Notes: a model not told the origin generated them from the sequence alone. A stretch of 64,000 bases of DNA from Candidatus Methylopumilus rimovensis (GCF_006364615.1 NZ_CP040986.1:868001-932000); one strand, 5' to 3'. Numbered from the stretch's first letter, positions 28,737 to 39,055 are shown. Program-made: numbers and translations.

Positions 28737-29489
28737 TTATATTTCAGCCGAATGACAAATAGACTCAAAATCACTCGCATTTAAAGAAGCTCGTCCTACG
28801 AGTCCGCCGTCTACGTCTGGCATAGAGAATAATTGTAACGCATTTTGAGGGTTTACGCTCCCTCCGTAGATGATTTTAAGGCTCTTTACGACCTTGGTAT
28901 TTGAAGATAATTTCTCACGAATAAATTGATGCATCGCTTGAGCTTGCTCAGGAGATGCAGCCAAATTAGTGCCAATTGCCCATACAGGCTCATAAGCAAT
29001 CACAGTCTCATCAAATATTTCTTCGCCATACATTTCAATAATAGTATCAAGCTGTTTAGAAACAACTTTTTCCATAATGCCAGCTTCTCGCTCAATCAGA
29101 GTTTCACCTACACAGAGAATAGGCGTCATACCTGCTTTTTTTACCATCATAAATTTAGTAGCGATATTTTCATCTGATTCACAGTAAGCAGTACTTCTTT
29201 CAGAATGACCAATGATCACATAACTTGCACCAAATTCTTTGAGCATAGAAACACTTACTTCACCCGTGAAAGCGCCAGATTCGAATTTAGCCACGTTCTG
29301 AGCGCCCCAGCGAATAGGCGAATTTTTAAGGTAGGATTGCGTTTGAAATAAGTAGGGGTAAGGGGCGCACACCACAATGTCGACTGGGATTGTCTGAGGT
29401 ATCTTTTCTGCCAAGGCTTTAAGGAGCGATTCGTTAGATGCCAAAGAACCATTCATTTTCCAATTACCAACAACGATTTTACGTCTCAT
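28737..29489 (-). CDS. tpiA: Triosephosphate isomerase
   Basis: 250 residues. It starts [15 protein letters not shown] with the substrate-binding NxK, and has IIGHSERS (catalytic His), [10 protein letters not shown] (catalytic Glu) and [11 protein letters not shown] (phosphate loop). It interconverts dihydroxyacetone phosphate and glyceraldehyde 3-phosphate in glycolysis, gluconeogenesis and the ribulose monophosphate pathway. It appears to head the tpiA-secG-tRNA-Leu-nuo transcript from the promoter at 29515-29543. Confidence 0.98.
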   Translation of the reverse strand: MRRKIVVGNWKMNGSLASNESLLKALAEKIPQTIPVDIVVCAPYPYLFQTQSYLKNSPIRWGAQNVAKFESGAFTGEVSVSMLKEFGASYVIIGHSERSTAYCESDENIATKFMMVKKAGMTPILCVGETLIEREAGIMEKVVSKQLDTIIEMYGEEIFDETVIAYEPVWAIGTNLAASPEQAQAMHQFIREKLSSNTKVVKSLKIIYGGSVNPQNALQLFSMPDVDGGLVGRASLNASDFESICHSAEI

Positions 29490-29514
29490 GACACTCTCTT
29501 AAATAGTTTGTTGA

Positions 29515-29543
29515 ATTTTACTTTGTTGGCGCTAGATGGGCAA
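29515..29543 (-). promoter_or_regulatory. Probable sigma-70 promoter of tpiA-secG-(nuo)
   Basis: On the minus strand TTGCCC (29538-29543), a 17-base spacer and TAAAAT (29515-29520) match the sigma-70 consensus at 4/6 and 5/6. The predicted start would lie about 20 bases upstream of the tpiA ATG. Assigned by pattern only. Confidence 0.55.
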
Positions 29544-29558
29544 TTCAAGGATATCTCT

Positions 29559-31241
29559 TTAAGAGAGCATTCTTAATTGAATTTGAATTTTTTTATTGCC
29601 ATTAAACTCATTAGAATCAACCTGATAGATCGCTTTTATCTTGCGAGGGAGGTGTTCGCTATGATTAAAATAAATAGCTTCAAACACTTTATTTTGTAAG
29701 AGAAGATTTAACTTCAAATGCTTATCTGCAAGGATTTTTTGCTCAACGACTTCAAACTCACCTTCAAAGATAGGAAGGGGGAAACCTTGTCCCCATACTT
29801 GCGCGTTAATATGTTCTATATCTTCATAAGTGACCTCTGAAAAATTAAGCGCATCATCTACTTCAATTGTTAATTCAAGATCGTCTGATGAAATTAAACC
29901 TTTTACAGTTTCTTCAAATAATTGAACAAAATGATCAAAATCCGTTTCTTTAATAGTGAGTCCTGCTGCCATAGCATGGCCACCGAATGTAATAAGAATA
30001 TTTGGATTTTTTTTTGAAACAAGATCGAGAGCATCTCTTAAATGAAGTGATTGAATAGATCGACCTGAGCCTTTAAGTATGCCTTCATCAGATTTAGCAA
30101 ACACAATCACAGGGCGATGATATTTATCTTTAATGCGAGAAGCAATAATCCCAATCACTCCCTGATGCCAAGTGGGGTCATAAAGTGCGATGCTAAATTG
30201 TGCTTCACAATTCACGTCATGAAGTTGAATTGAAGCACCATCCTTCATTTCAGATTCAATTGATCTTCTTTTGAGATTTAAAGTTTCAAGTGATGATGCA
30301 ATAAAACGCGCATCCTCATAACTTTCAGATAAAAGACATTGTATACCCAAGGTCATATCGTCCAATCTTCCTGCGGCATTGAGTCTTGGTGCAATACTAA
30401 AAGCAAGATCAGAAGTATGAAATTGTGATGGATTTTTTTTAGTTAATGCCATGAGCGCTCTAATGCCAGGATTAGCCTGACCTGATCTAATTCTTCGAAT
30501 ACCATATTCAACCAAAGTACGATTATTTCGATCTAACGGCACTAAATCTGCAACTGTACCTAAAGCCACAAGATCAATTAACTGCATTAAGTTAGGTTCT
30601 GCATGGTCCATAAAATAATCTCGTTTTCGAAGTTCGGCTCTTAAAGCTAACATCACATAAAAAATAACGCCTACACCACATAGATATTTACTTGGGAAAT
30701 CACAACCATGCTGATTAGGATTCACAATACATTTGGCGCGAGGTAATACGTCACCAGGAAGATGATGATCTGTGACTAAGACATTGATACCATATTGATT
30801 AGCTTGATTTACACCTTCAACACTTGCAATACCGTTATCGACGGTAATAATAATATTAGGATTTTTTTCTTTCGCTAAATCAACAATTTCAGGTGTTAAC
30901 CCATAACCGAATTCAAATCGATTAGGTACCAAATAATCTACATCAGCACCCATCATTTTGAGAGCTCTTACTCCAACAGCGGTCGAGGTTGCACCGTCTG
31001 TATCATAATCACCAATAATAAGAATTTTTTGTTTTTCTAAAATAGCATCTGCTAAGATCGATGCCATTAATGTGTTATTTGTTAAAGCTTCTGGTGGAAT
31101 AATTTTCTCAATAGAAAGCGTGGCATCGTCAATATGCTTAATACCACGCGCTGAATAAAACTTCGCCAAATGAGGATTTAGCCCTGAATTAACGAGTATA
31201 TCTAAAGCAGCATGATCAATTTTTTTTGATTTAATGAACAT
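29559..31241 (-). CDS. recJ: Single-stranded-DNA-specific exonuclease RecJ
   Basis: 560 residues. DHH-family motifs are intact: IIGDYDTDGATST (78-83 is DYDTDG), TVDNGI near 134 and TDHHLPGD (DHH at 158-160). The DHHA1 part carries GGHAMAAGL and an OB-fold domain follows. It degrades single-stranded DNA 5' to 3' using Mn2+, in recombination, base-excision and mismatch repair. It overlaps the preceding RpfE-type gene by 11 bases. Confidence 0.96.
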   Translation of the reverse strand: MFIKSKKIDHAALDILVNSGLNPHLAKFYSARGIKHIDDATLSIEKIIPPEALTNNTLMASILADAILEKQKILIIGDYDTDGATSTAVGVRALKMMGADVDYLVPNRFEFGYGLTPEIVDLAKEKNPNIIITVDNGIASVEGVNQANQYGINVLVTDHHLPGDVLPRAKCIVNPNQHGCDFPSKYLCGVGVIFYVMLALRAELRKRDYFMDHAEPNLMQLIDLVALGTVADLVPLDRNNRTLVEYGIRRIRSGQANPGIRALMALTKKNPSQFHTSDLAFSIAPRLNAAGRLDDMTLGIQCLLSESYEDARFIASSLETLNLKRRSIESEMKDGASIQLHDVNCEAQFSIALYDPTWHQGVIGIIASRIKDKYHRPVIVFAKSDEGILKGSGRSIQSLHLRDALDLVSKKNPNILITFGGHAMAAGLTIKETDFDHFVQLFEETVKGLISSDDLELTIEVDDALNFSEVTYEDIEHINAQVWGQGFPLPIFEGEFEVVEQKILADKHLKLNLLLQNKVFEAIYFNHSEHLPRKIKAIYQVDSNEFNGNKKIQIQLRMLS

Positions 31242-32154
31242 TAAAATAATTTTCTACTGTATTAGTTTTTTTCCATAGCTTAAGTAACTGTATAAATCTA
31301 TTATGAATATGTAAGAGCTCTCCTTGATAGCTTACATAAATATCCAAATGCTTTATTTTTCGTTTCTTAAAATTATTCCATATAATTTCTAAAATGCGAT
31401 CTATCTCTTTATCGTCCTCAAAAGCAATAAATGTGTTGCTGTTGATATTGTCTTGATGAAATATATCTAAAGTTTTTGGGGAAATCTTTGCATCAATAGA
31501 GAGCGCTTTTTTTAAAAAATTATTATTAGAAAAAATGGTTGTATAAGGGTTTTGAATACTCTTAGGCAATAGGCCGCCACCTGAAAACCAAATGCTGTTA
31601 GGAGAAAGAAGTCCTCGCTGAACTCTATCTTGATTAAGCGGATGATCAAAAAGAAACATTTGAATTTCATTCATAAATGCGTGCCATGCCATAGCTTCAT
31701 CGCCTTGCGGCATAAATTTATCAATCGACTGGCGTTTGATATGAGCAATTGATGTCGTTTTAATGTGAGGCTCTTTTTTTAATTCAAGAAATAACTGTTC
31801 TTTATCATTTAAGACAAATACGCGAGTTTCATCTTCAAATGTCTCATTAAGGGCATGACATAATTTCTCAATCTCATCCTTCGTATAATCATCTGTTAGT
31901 TTTTTTTCTAAAAAAAATGTATCTCTTTGAAGGCTCAAATAAACTAGATCTGCATAGAGATAATAATGTTTATGATTTTTTTGGTAATCCATAGCAGCAA
32001 ATGGATAATCGGGATTGGGTTTTACACCTAACAAATAACATATAAATTCTTCGTAGGAAAATTTTAAAGATTCAACTTGTCCAATCGTCAAAAATCGATC
32101 AAGTATTGGATGATGATGGTTAGGAGTAAATTTACAAAGAAGGGTTGTATTCAA
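31231..32154 (-). CDS. RpfE-type / ApgM-like protein of unknown function
   Basis: 307 residues, soluble. The segment QRGLLSPNSIWFSGGGLLPK resembles the WxWG/GG strand of cofactor-independent phosphoglycerate mutases (ApgM-related), but no metal-binding Asp/His set is evident. Proteins of this size next to recJ are annotated 'regulatory protein, RpfE type' in betaproteobacteria and Xanthomonas, where rpfE and recJ are also neighbours. Function is unproved in all of them. The 11-base overlap with recJ suggests translational coupling. I assign the family from the motif and context. Confidence 0.65.
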   Translation of the reverse strand: MNTTLLCKFTPNHHHPILDRFLTIGQVESLKFSYEEFICYLLGVKPNPDYPFAAMDYQKNHKHYYLYADLVYLSLQRDTFFLEKKLTDDYTKDEIEKLCHALNETFEDETRVFVLNDKEQLFLELKKEPHIKTTSIAHIKRQSIDKFMPQGDEAMAWHAFMNEIQMFLFDHPLNQDRVQRGLLSPNSIWFSGGGLLPKSIQNPYTTIFSNNNFLKKALSIDAKISPKTLDIFHQDNINSNTFIAFEDDKEIDRILEIIWNNFKKRKIKHLDIYVSYQGELLHIHNRFIQLLKLWKKTNTVENYFNVH

Positions 32155-32176
32155 ACTACAAGGAAATAATAAAATG

Positions 32177-32263
32177 TGGTGCCCGGGGCCGGAATCGAAC
32201 CGGCACGCCCTTGCGAGCGAGAGATTTTAAGTCTCTTGTGTCTACCAATTTCACCACCCGGGC
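32177..32263 (-). tRNA. tRNA-Leu (anticodon UAA)
   Basis: On the minus strand acceptor GCCCGGG pairs with CCCGGGC, stem AGAGA/TCTCT encloses CTTAAAA with anticodon TAA, and a long variable arm (CGCTCGCAAGGGCG) follows. The T loop is TTCGATT; 3' CCA is encoded. It belongs to the pgsA-tRNA-Gly-tRNA-Cys-tRNA-Leu cluster. Confidence 0.95.
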
Positions 32264-32331
32264 CTTTTGAAATAAAACTAAGACCGAATTTTATCACTAA
32301 TTATTCTTAAATAGACTTAAGCACTAATAAG

Positions 32332-32405
32332 TGGAGGCGCGAGCCAGAATCGAACTGGCGTCTACGGCTTTGCAGGCCGCTGCATAACCATTTTGCTATC
32401 GCGCC
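32332..32405 (-). tRNA. tRNA-Cys (anticodon GCA)
   Basis: On the minus strand acceptor GGCGCGA pairs with TCGCGCC, the anticodon loop CTGCAAA has anticodon GCA, and the T loop is TTCGATT. 3' CCA is encoded. It lies between tRNA-Gly and tRNA-Leu. Confidence 0.95.
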
Positions 32406-32460
32406 ACATCAATATCACCAAAATTAAAAAGGGGAAGACGATGCTTCCCCGATTTTGATT

Positions 32461-32536
32461 TGGAGCGGGAAACGAGTCTCGAACTCGCGACCTCAACCTT
32501 GGCAAGGTTGCGCTCTACCAACTGAGCTATTCCCGC
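32461..32536 (-). tRNA. tRNA-Gly (anticodon GCC)
   Basis: On the minus strand acceptor GCGGGAA pairs with TTCCCGC, stem CAACC/GGTTG encloses TTGCCAA with anticodon GCC, and the T loop is TTCGAGA. 3' CCA is encoded. It follows pgsA by about 70 bases, the usual uvrC-pgsA-tRNA-Gly order. Confidence 0.95.
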
Positions 32537-32604
32537 GTAAAGAAGCGAGTATTTTAGCGTTTTTTGGGCTAGTGTCAATTTAAAGTCCGCCCCATTCTTA
32601 AGAC

Positions 32605-33183
32605 TTACCTTATTTTGATGCTCTTTCTTAAGGTAGGCCAAGCCACACGGATGTAATAAACCATCGAAATTACAGTGAGTAATGCAGCTATATTAATCAA
32701 TATATTACCTATCCACTTTAAATTGATAAACCATAGATTGTCATAGTAAAGAAGCATCAAAATGGCAATCATCTGAATTGTGGTCTTAAGTTTACCTATA
32801 AACATAACTGCCATACCACCCGGTTTGCCAATCGTTGCCATCCATTCTCGCAAAGAACTGATAGAAAGTTCACGGCCTATAATAACCAAAGAAATAATTG
32901 CATTCACCCGATCAAGCTCTAATAAAACAAGAAGCGCTGCAACCACCATCAATTTATCAGCTACTGGATCAAAAAATGCACCAAATTTAGAGGCTTGATT
33001 TAAATATCGCGCAAAGAATCCATCGAGCCAATCGGTGATTGCCGCAAATAAGAAAATACCAGCGCCGATCCAATTCATTAAAGACTGATTGATAAGTGTG
33101 TGAGGAAGATAATAAATACCTACAAAACAAGGAATCAAAACTACCCTAAAAAAAGTAAGCGCATTGGGGACATTAATTTTCAT
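32605..33183 (-). CDS. pgsA: CDP-diacylglycerol-glycerol-3-phosphate 3-phosphatidyltransferase
   Basis: 192 residues, about five to six membrane helices. The CDP-alcohol phosphotransferase motif is complete: D51, D54-G55, A58-R59, G68, D72 and D76 (D-x2-DG-x2-AR-x8-G-x3-D-x3-D). It makes phosphatidylglycerol phosphate from CDP-diacylglycerol and glycerol 3-phosphate in the inner membrane. It follows uvrC by 13 bases. Confidence 0.95.
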   Translation of the reverse strand: MKINVPNALTFFRVVLIPCFVGIYYLPHTLINQSLMNWIGAGIFLFAAITDWLDGFFARYLNQASKFGAFFDPVADKLMVVAALLVLLELDRVNAIISLVIIGRELSISSLREWMATIGKPGGMAVMFIGKLKTTIQMIAILMLLYYDNLWFINLKWIGNILINIAALLTVISMVYYIRVAWPTLRKSIKIR

Positions 33184-33196
33184 ATATATTTATTTC

Positions 33197-34993
33197 TTAA
33201 TGAAAGTAATCGTAAATTTTTTCAGCTAACTTTTTATCAATGCCATTAACCATGATAATTTCTTCAATACTAGCATTTTTAATACGCTCTATACCGCCAA
33301 AATAGACGAGTAGATTTTTTCTTTTTTGTGCGCCAATACCCTCAATATCTTCTAGGGATGATGTTATCCTTTTTTTAGCACGTTTAGCTCTATGTCCTGA
33401 AATGGCAAAACGATGCGCTTCATCTCTTATTTGCTGTATAAGGTGGAATCCAACATTATCTTTTTTAACAATGATAGGCTCGTCTTTACCTTCCACAAAA
33501 AGTTGTTCCAATCCAGGCTTTCTACCCTCACCTTTTGCAATACCTACGAGCAGAATATCGCTTAGGCCCAATTCTTGAATAACCTCTATAGCAATATTAA
33601 GTTGACCCTTACCTCCGTCTATAAAAATAAGATCGGGTTTAATACCCTCACCCGTTGCAATTTTTTTATAGCGACGCGTTAATACTTCGCGCATAGCTCC
33701 GTAATCATCTCCAGGCGTAATATCTTCAATATTAAAACGTCTATACTCTTTATTTTGAAGATTGCCTTTATCAAAGACCACACATGAAGCAACTGTGCCT
33801 TCGCCCATGGTGTGGCTGATATCAAAACATTCAATTCTTGAAAATGATTCAGATAAATTAAAAATTGCTTTTAGTGCTTCCACTCTATTTTCTTGGGTTT
33901 CTGATTGCATCAGTTTTTGTTTTAAAGCAATCTGCGCATTCTTTTGTGCCATGGCAAGCCAAACGCGTTTATCGCCAATCGCCTTATTTATCACTTTAAC
34001 TTCGATGTCATAATTTAATTTAAAAAATTCAGATAGCAATGATTGATTTACATGCTGCTGCGTAACAATTAATTTTGGTATCGTCTGATTTGTATAATAT
34101 TGCGCAACAAAGGTTTCAATAACATCTTGCGTCTCAATATCAGCAGCATTTTTAGGAAAGAAACTTTTATCGCCTAAATGTCTCCCTGCCCGAATCATTA
34201 CTAAATTTAGGCAGTATTCGCCCGCCTCTTCGACACACGCAATAATGTCAGCATCGCTAGCGCTAAAGTCACTTACAAATTGCTTAGTTCTTACCTGCCT
34301 TAAACTTTGAATACGATCGCGATATAAAGCTGCATACTCATATGCATGCGAGCTTGCTGCTTCATTCATTTGATAGGTAAGCTGGCTAATGACTTCACTA
34401 TCTTTTCCATCTAAAAAAAGTGATGCATGTTTAATATCATTTTTATATTCATCTTCCTTAATCAGATCAACACATGGTGCGGTACATCGATGAATCTGAT
34501 ATTGAAGGCAAGGTCTTGATCTATTTTTAAATACTGAGTTTTCGCATGTTCTTAATTTAAAAACTTTTTGTAAGAGCTGAATACTTTCTCTAACCGCGTT
34601 GGTATTTGGAAAAGGTCCAAAATATTGATTCCCTTTTTTTTGTGTGCCCCGATGAAATGCTAAACGTGGGAATTTTTCACCTGTTAATACAATATATGGA
34701 TAAGATTTATCATCTCTAAAAATAACATTGTAGCGGGGCATATGAGACTTGATCATGTTGTTTTCTAGGATCAAAGCCTCAGCTTCAGAATGTGTCACAG
34801 TGATTTCAATATGGTCAATGTGACCTACCATCATTTTTGTTCTTGGACTTACAATAGTTTTAACAAAGTATGATGAAACCCTTTTTTTTAAATCTTTAGC
34901 TTTTCCAACATAGATTACCTCTCCTGCCTGGTTAATCATCCGATATACGCCAGGTAAATTAGGTAATGATTTTAAAAAGGGTTTAATGTCCAT
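33197..34993 (-). CDS. uvrC: Excinuclease ABC subunit C
   Basis: 598 residues. It has an N-terminal GIY-YIG nuclease domain (LPGVYRM, then VIYVGKAKDLKKRVSSYF), which makes the 3' cut, and a Cys-rich stretch LRTCENSVFKNRSRPCLQYQ. A UVR domain follows near 205, then the RNase H-like 5' nuclease domain (FDISHTMGEGTVASCVVFD, DLIFIDGGKGQL) and C-terminal helix-hairpin-helix motifs (LEDIEGIGAQKRKNLL). It acts in nucleotide excision repair with UvrA and UvrB. It lies 4 bases after the 4-OT-like gene. Confidence 0.97.
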   Translation of the reverse strand: MDIKPFLKSLPNLPGVYRMINQAGEVIYVGKAKDLKKRVSSYFVKTIVSPRTKMMVGHIDHIEITVTHSEAEALILENNMIKSHMPRYNVIFRDDKSYPYIVLTGEKFPRLAFHRGTQKKGNQYFGPFPNTNAVRESIQLLQKVFKLRTCENSVFKNRSRPCLQYQIHRCTAPCVDLIKEDEYKNDIKHASLFLDGKDSEVISQLTYQMNEAASSHAYEYAALYRDRIQSLRQVRTKQFVSDFSASDADIIACVEEAGEYCLNLVMIRAGRHLGDKSFFPKNAADIETQDVIETFVAQYYTNQTIPKLIVTQQHVNQSLLSEFFKLNYDIEVKVINKAIGDKRVWLAMAQKNAQIALKQKLMQSETQENRVEALKAIFNLSESFSRIECFDISHTMGEGTVASCVVFDKGNLQNKEYRRFNIEDITPGDDYGAMREVLTRRYKKIATGEGIKPDLIFIDGGKGQLNIAIEVIQELGLSDILLVGIAKGEGRKPGLEQLFVEGKDEPIIVKKDNVGFHLIQQIRDEAHRFAISGHRAKRAKKRITSSLEDIEGIGAQKRKNLLVYFGGIERIKNASIEEIIMVNGIDKKLAEKIYDYFH

Positions 34994-34997
34994 TTAA

Positions 34998-35177
34998 TTA
35001 GCCTAACAAACTGCCTCCTACAGACCAATCTTCGCCCTTAACTTCATCAAACACAATGTATGTGTAAGATGCCGGCTTGTGGGCTACTTTTTCCATAAGT
35101 GTCGTGATTTCTTTCGCAATCGTTTCTTTTTGATCGCGGTTTAATGTTCCTGCTAATTTAATATTTATATAAGGCAT
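34998..35177 (-). CDS. 4-oxalocrotonate tautomerase-like protein
   Basis: A 59-residue protein from ATG 35177, starting MPYINIKLAGTLNRDQKETI and ending DWSVGGSLLG. Pro2 becomes the N-terminal catalytic proline after Met removal. PYINIKLAGT is the first strand, and KPASYTYIVFDEV followed by DWSVGG is the second strand and hairpin of the tautomerase fold, as in the DmpI/YwhB/TomN group. Its natural substrate cannot be told. It lies between the uracil-DNA glycosylase gene (2 bases before) and uvrC (4 bases after), so it is part of a repair operon without a known repair role. It is one residue too short for a 60-residue ORF cut-off. Confidence 0.85.
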   Translation of the reverse strand: MPYINIKLAGTLNRDQKETIAKEITTLMEKVAHKPASYTYIVFDEVKGEDWSVGGSLLG

Positions 35178-35179
35178 AT

Positions 35180-35812
35180 TTAACTCTCCATTTCTTTTTT
35201 GATTGATTGAAAAACACTAAAAAACATTTCATCGGTAAGTCTTTTTGTCTGGGTATTGTATCGACTGCAATGATAGCTATCATACAAAACTAGTTGATTA
35301 GGTAAAGCATGACGAGCGCCATGTGAAAATAAATAGTCAGATTTTTTTAATTCAAAGGCCGATAGAACTGATTGATGCGCAATACTTCCTAGAGCCAATA
35401 CTAATGTATGTGGTTGGAGTGAAGTTAATTCTGATTTTAAATAGTGATTACATTGTTTTATTTCTTTAGGTTCAGGTTTATTTTGCGGAGGTAAACATTT
35501 CACTGCATTTGTAATTCTGCAACCAATAAGTCTTAATGTGTCATCTGCTGAAGTTGACTCTTGTTGATTTGAAAACCCAAAGTGAAATAATGCTTTATAT
35601 AAAAGAATCCCTGCATAATCACCCGTAAAAGGCCTACCTGTTTTATTCGCTCCATGCATGCCAGGGGCTAAACCCACAATCAATAAACGAATTGATGTGT
35701 CGCCAAATGGCGGCACTGGCTTACAAAAATAACTGGGTTGCTCTAATTTAACTTGATCTAAAAATGTAGCAAGCCGAGGACATTCTCTACAGTCTTCTTT
35801 ATATTGTGTCAT
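35180..35812 (-). CDS. Family 5 (UDGb-type) uracil-DNA glycosylase
   Basis: 210 residues. Motif A is LIVGLAPGMHGANKTGRPFTGD, quoted as GLAPGMHGANKTG and PFTGD. Iron-sulfur ligands are seen as C-x2-C near the N-terminus (DCRECPRL) and NAVKCLPPQNKP with a later Cys. SYHCSRYNTQTKRLT resembles the C-terminal motif (usually SYHPSxxNTxTGRLT), with Cys replacing Pro. This matches the 4Fe-4S family 5 enzymes that remove uracil and related bases from DNA. It starts the operon UDG-tautomerase-uvrC-pgsA and is divergent from rlmJ. Confidence 0.85.
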   Translation of the reverse strand: MTQYKEDCRECPRLATFLDQVKLEQPSYFCKPVPPFGDTSIRLLIVGLAPGMHGANKTGRPFTGDYAGILLYKALFHFGFSNQQESTSADDTLRLIGCRITNAVKCLPPQNKPEPKEIKQCNHYLKSELTSLQPHTLVLALGSIAHQSVLSAFELKKSDYLFSHGARHALPNQLVLYDSYHCSRYNTQTKRLTDEMFFSVFQSIKKEMES

Positions 35813-35830
35813 TATTTTATATCGTGAGAA

Positions 35831-35860
35831 TTCACGTATTTTATTTATAAACTCTATAAT
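35831..35860 (+). promoter_or_regulatory. Possible promoter of rlmJ
   Basis: TTCACG (35831-35836), 18 bases, then a perfect -10 TATAAT (35855-35860) inside CTCTATAAT, 28 bases before the rlmJ ATG. The -35 is only 4/6. The same CTCTATAAT 9-mer precedes psiE-like and xseA genes. Confidence 0.4.
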
Positions 35861-35887
35861 AGTCCATGTTCATCATGACCTCTATCC

Positions 35888-36727
35888 ATGCTTAGTTATC
35901 GACACGGCTTTCACGCAGGTAATCATGCTGATGTGTTAAAACATATTGTACTAACACTGGTCTTAGATTACCTCAAACAAAAAAATAAACCCTATTGGTT
36001 TATTGATACGCATGCAGGTGCAGGTAAGTATTCGCTTGAAAGTGAATTTTCCAACAAAACATCTGAGCACCTAGATGGCATAGATAAGATTTTTCATGAC
36101 AAAAAAAAGCCATTGGCTTTAGCAAAATATATTGAAATTATCCGGAATCTCAATGGCGGTGATCAATTAAAACAATACCCCGGTTCTCCTTGGATTGCGA
36201 GCCAAATTCTATCCCATGAAGATAAAATCAGACTCTTTGAATTACACCCGACTGATTTAACTGCATTACTTCATACTTTAGGCAAAAAACAAAATACTAA
36301 AATCTATGGTGAAGATGGCTTTCAGGGGCTAAAAGCGCTCATTCCGCCACCTCCAAAAAGAGCACTTATCTTAACCGACCCGTCTTATGAAATTAAAAAT
36401 GATTACCTTAAAGTAGTGGACTCTCTAAAAGATAGTTTGAAGCGTTTTGAAACAGGGATTTATATGTGTTGGTGCCCTTTGATTGATAGAAGTGAACCTT
36501 TAGCTATGCTTAAACAACTTCAAAAATTAAATGCTAAAGAATGGCTTTATGTAAGTCTTTCGATTGCTAAACCTGCTGATGATGTTGGTATGTTTGGTAG
36601 CTATCTTTTTATTATTAATCCGCCGTGGAAACTGAAAGAACAATTAGAAGAAATCATGCCCTACTTAAGCGAGCAATTAGGGCTTAACGGCCACGGTTCC
36701 TATGAAATTGAAGCAAAAACGAGTTAA
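35888..36727 (+). CDS. rlmJ: 23S rRNA (adenine(2030)-N6)-methyltransferase
   Basis: 279 residues. It opens MLSYRHGFHAGNHADVLKHI, the RlmJ signature with the NADVLKH-type SAM/entry motif, and carries FIDTHAGAGKY (SAM-binding motif I) and LTDPSYEIKNDY (motif IV). It methylates A2030 of 23S rRNA. The motif IV serine in DPSY differs from the DPPY of many N6-adenine methyltransferases, but I recall the same variant in other RlmJ proteins. It begins a plus-strand run with purB. Confidence 0.92.
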   Translation: MLSYRHGFHAGNHADVLKHIVLTLVLDYLKQKNKPYWFIDTHAGAGKYSLESEFSNKTSEHLDGIDKIFHDKKKPLALAKYIEIIRNLNGGDQLKQYPGSPWIASQILSHEDKIRLFELHPTDLTALLHTLGKKQNTKIYGEDGFQGLKALIPPPPKRALILTDPSYEIKNDYLKVVDSLKDSLKRFETGIYMCWCPLIDRSEPLAMLKQLQKLNAKEWLYVSLSIAKPADDVGMFGSYLFIINPPWKLKEQLEEIMPYLSEQLGLNGHGSYEIEAKTS

Positions 36728-36749
36728 AATAACACTATATATCTCATAG

Positions 36750-38128
<1,379 letters not shown>

Positions 38129-38129
<1 letters not shown>

Positions 38130-38722
38130 TGAAAGAAGTTTTAGTTCTTTACTACTCTCATGGAGGTGCTGTCGGAGAAATGGCCGCATTTATTGCGAGA
38201 GGTATTGAGTCTATTTCTGGTGTAAAAGCTAGAATTCGAACTGTCCCAAAAATCACGTCTACCATTCAGACATTAGAAGACAATATTCCTAGCGAGGGTC
38301 CTCCTTATGTTGAACACAAAGACCTCGAGGAGTGTATTGGGCTTGCTTTGGGAAGCCCCACAAGATTTGGCAATATGGCAGCACCTCTTAAATATTTTAT
38401 CGATAGCACTATACCTTTATGGTTAAATGGAAATCTTATTGGTAAGCCTGCTTGTGTATTTACATCATCAGGTTCTCACCATGGCGGTAATGAATCAACT
38501 CTGCTTAGTATGCAACTTCCATTATTTCATTTAGGTATGGTAATTGTGGGTGTCCCATATTCAGTGCCGGAATTAAGTAGCACCAAAACTGGTGGCACGC
38601 CTTACGGACCATCCCACGTAGCGGGAGAATCAAATAAAGCACCTATATCTGAAGATGAAAAAAAAATATGTCTTGCGATGGGAAAAAGATTAGCCGAAAC
38701 CGCACTCAAACTTTCAGCATGA
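38129..38722 (+). CDS. wrbA: NAD(P)H:quinone oxidoreductase, WrbA-type flavoprotein
   Basis: 197 residues. The flavodoxin-like fold shows YYSHGGAVGEMAAFIARGIE (FMN phosphate loop, quoted as YSHGGAVGEMA), GSPTRFGNMAAPLKYFID and FTSSGSHHGGNESTLLSM, all typical WrbA segments. WrbA reduces quinones by two electrons with NAD(P)H, avoiding semiquinones. It overlaps purB by 1 base and the DUF2069 gene by 4, an arrangement common in betaproteobacteria. Confidence 0.93.
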
Positions 38723-39054
38723 AAAATTATCTCCAATTAGGAGCTTCTGTTAGCTTAATCTGCCTTATTTTTCTTTTATGCTCTTGGGAATTATTTTTAG
38801 CGCCCTTTAAAAATCAGAGCTCATGGTTAGTTCTTAAAATCATACCGCTACTTATCTCGCTGATGGGTATTCTTAAAGGGAAAATTTATACTTACAAATG
38901 GTCAGGTATGCTGATTTTAATTTATTTTATTGAGGGCGTTGTGAGGTCCTATTCTGATCAAGGTCTATCATCTAAAATAGCACTTCTTGAAGTTTTTTTA
39001 AGTATTGTATTTTTTTTATGTGTAGCGTTTTACGTGAAAGCTAATCGTCCGTAA
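38719..39054 (+). CDS. DUF2069 family membrane protein
   Basis: 111 residues from ATG 38719 (ATGA overlap with wrbA), beginning [20 protein letters not shown]. An upstream start at 38668 lies inside wrbA and adds an unrelated segment, so I rejected it. Four hydrophobic segments are visible, with the conserved WELFLAPFK near 25-33 and [17 protein letters not shown] near 58-75, both DUF2069 hallmarks. The function is unknown. The gene is tightly packed between wrbA and surE (1-base gap). Confidence 0.85.
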   Translation: MKNYLQLGASVSLICLIFLLCSWELFLAPFKNQSSWLVLKIIPLLISLMGILKGKIYTYKWSGMLILIYFIEGVVRSYSDQGLSSKIALLEVFLSIVFFLCVAFYVKANRP

Positions 39055-39055
39055 T

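Noticed and set aside
32396-32641. An 81-codon frame on the minus strand spanning tRNA-Gly
   Set aside because: Part of its translation (AGIAQLVERNLAKVEVASS) is a tRNA read as protein, a common artefact, and it overlaps the end of pgsA.
35888-36727. DPSY in RlmJ motif IV as a loss of catalysis
   Set aside because: The rest of the protein is intact and, as I recall, other RlmJ proteins carry the same serine, so it is probably a normal variant.
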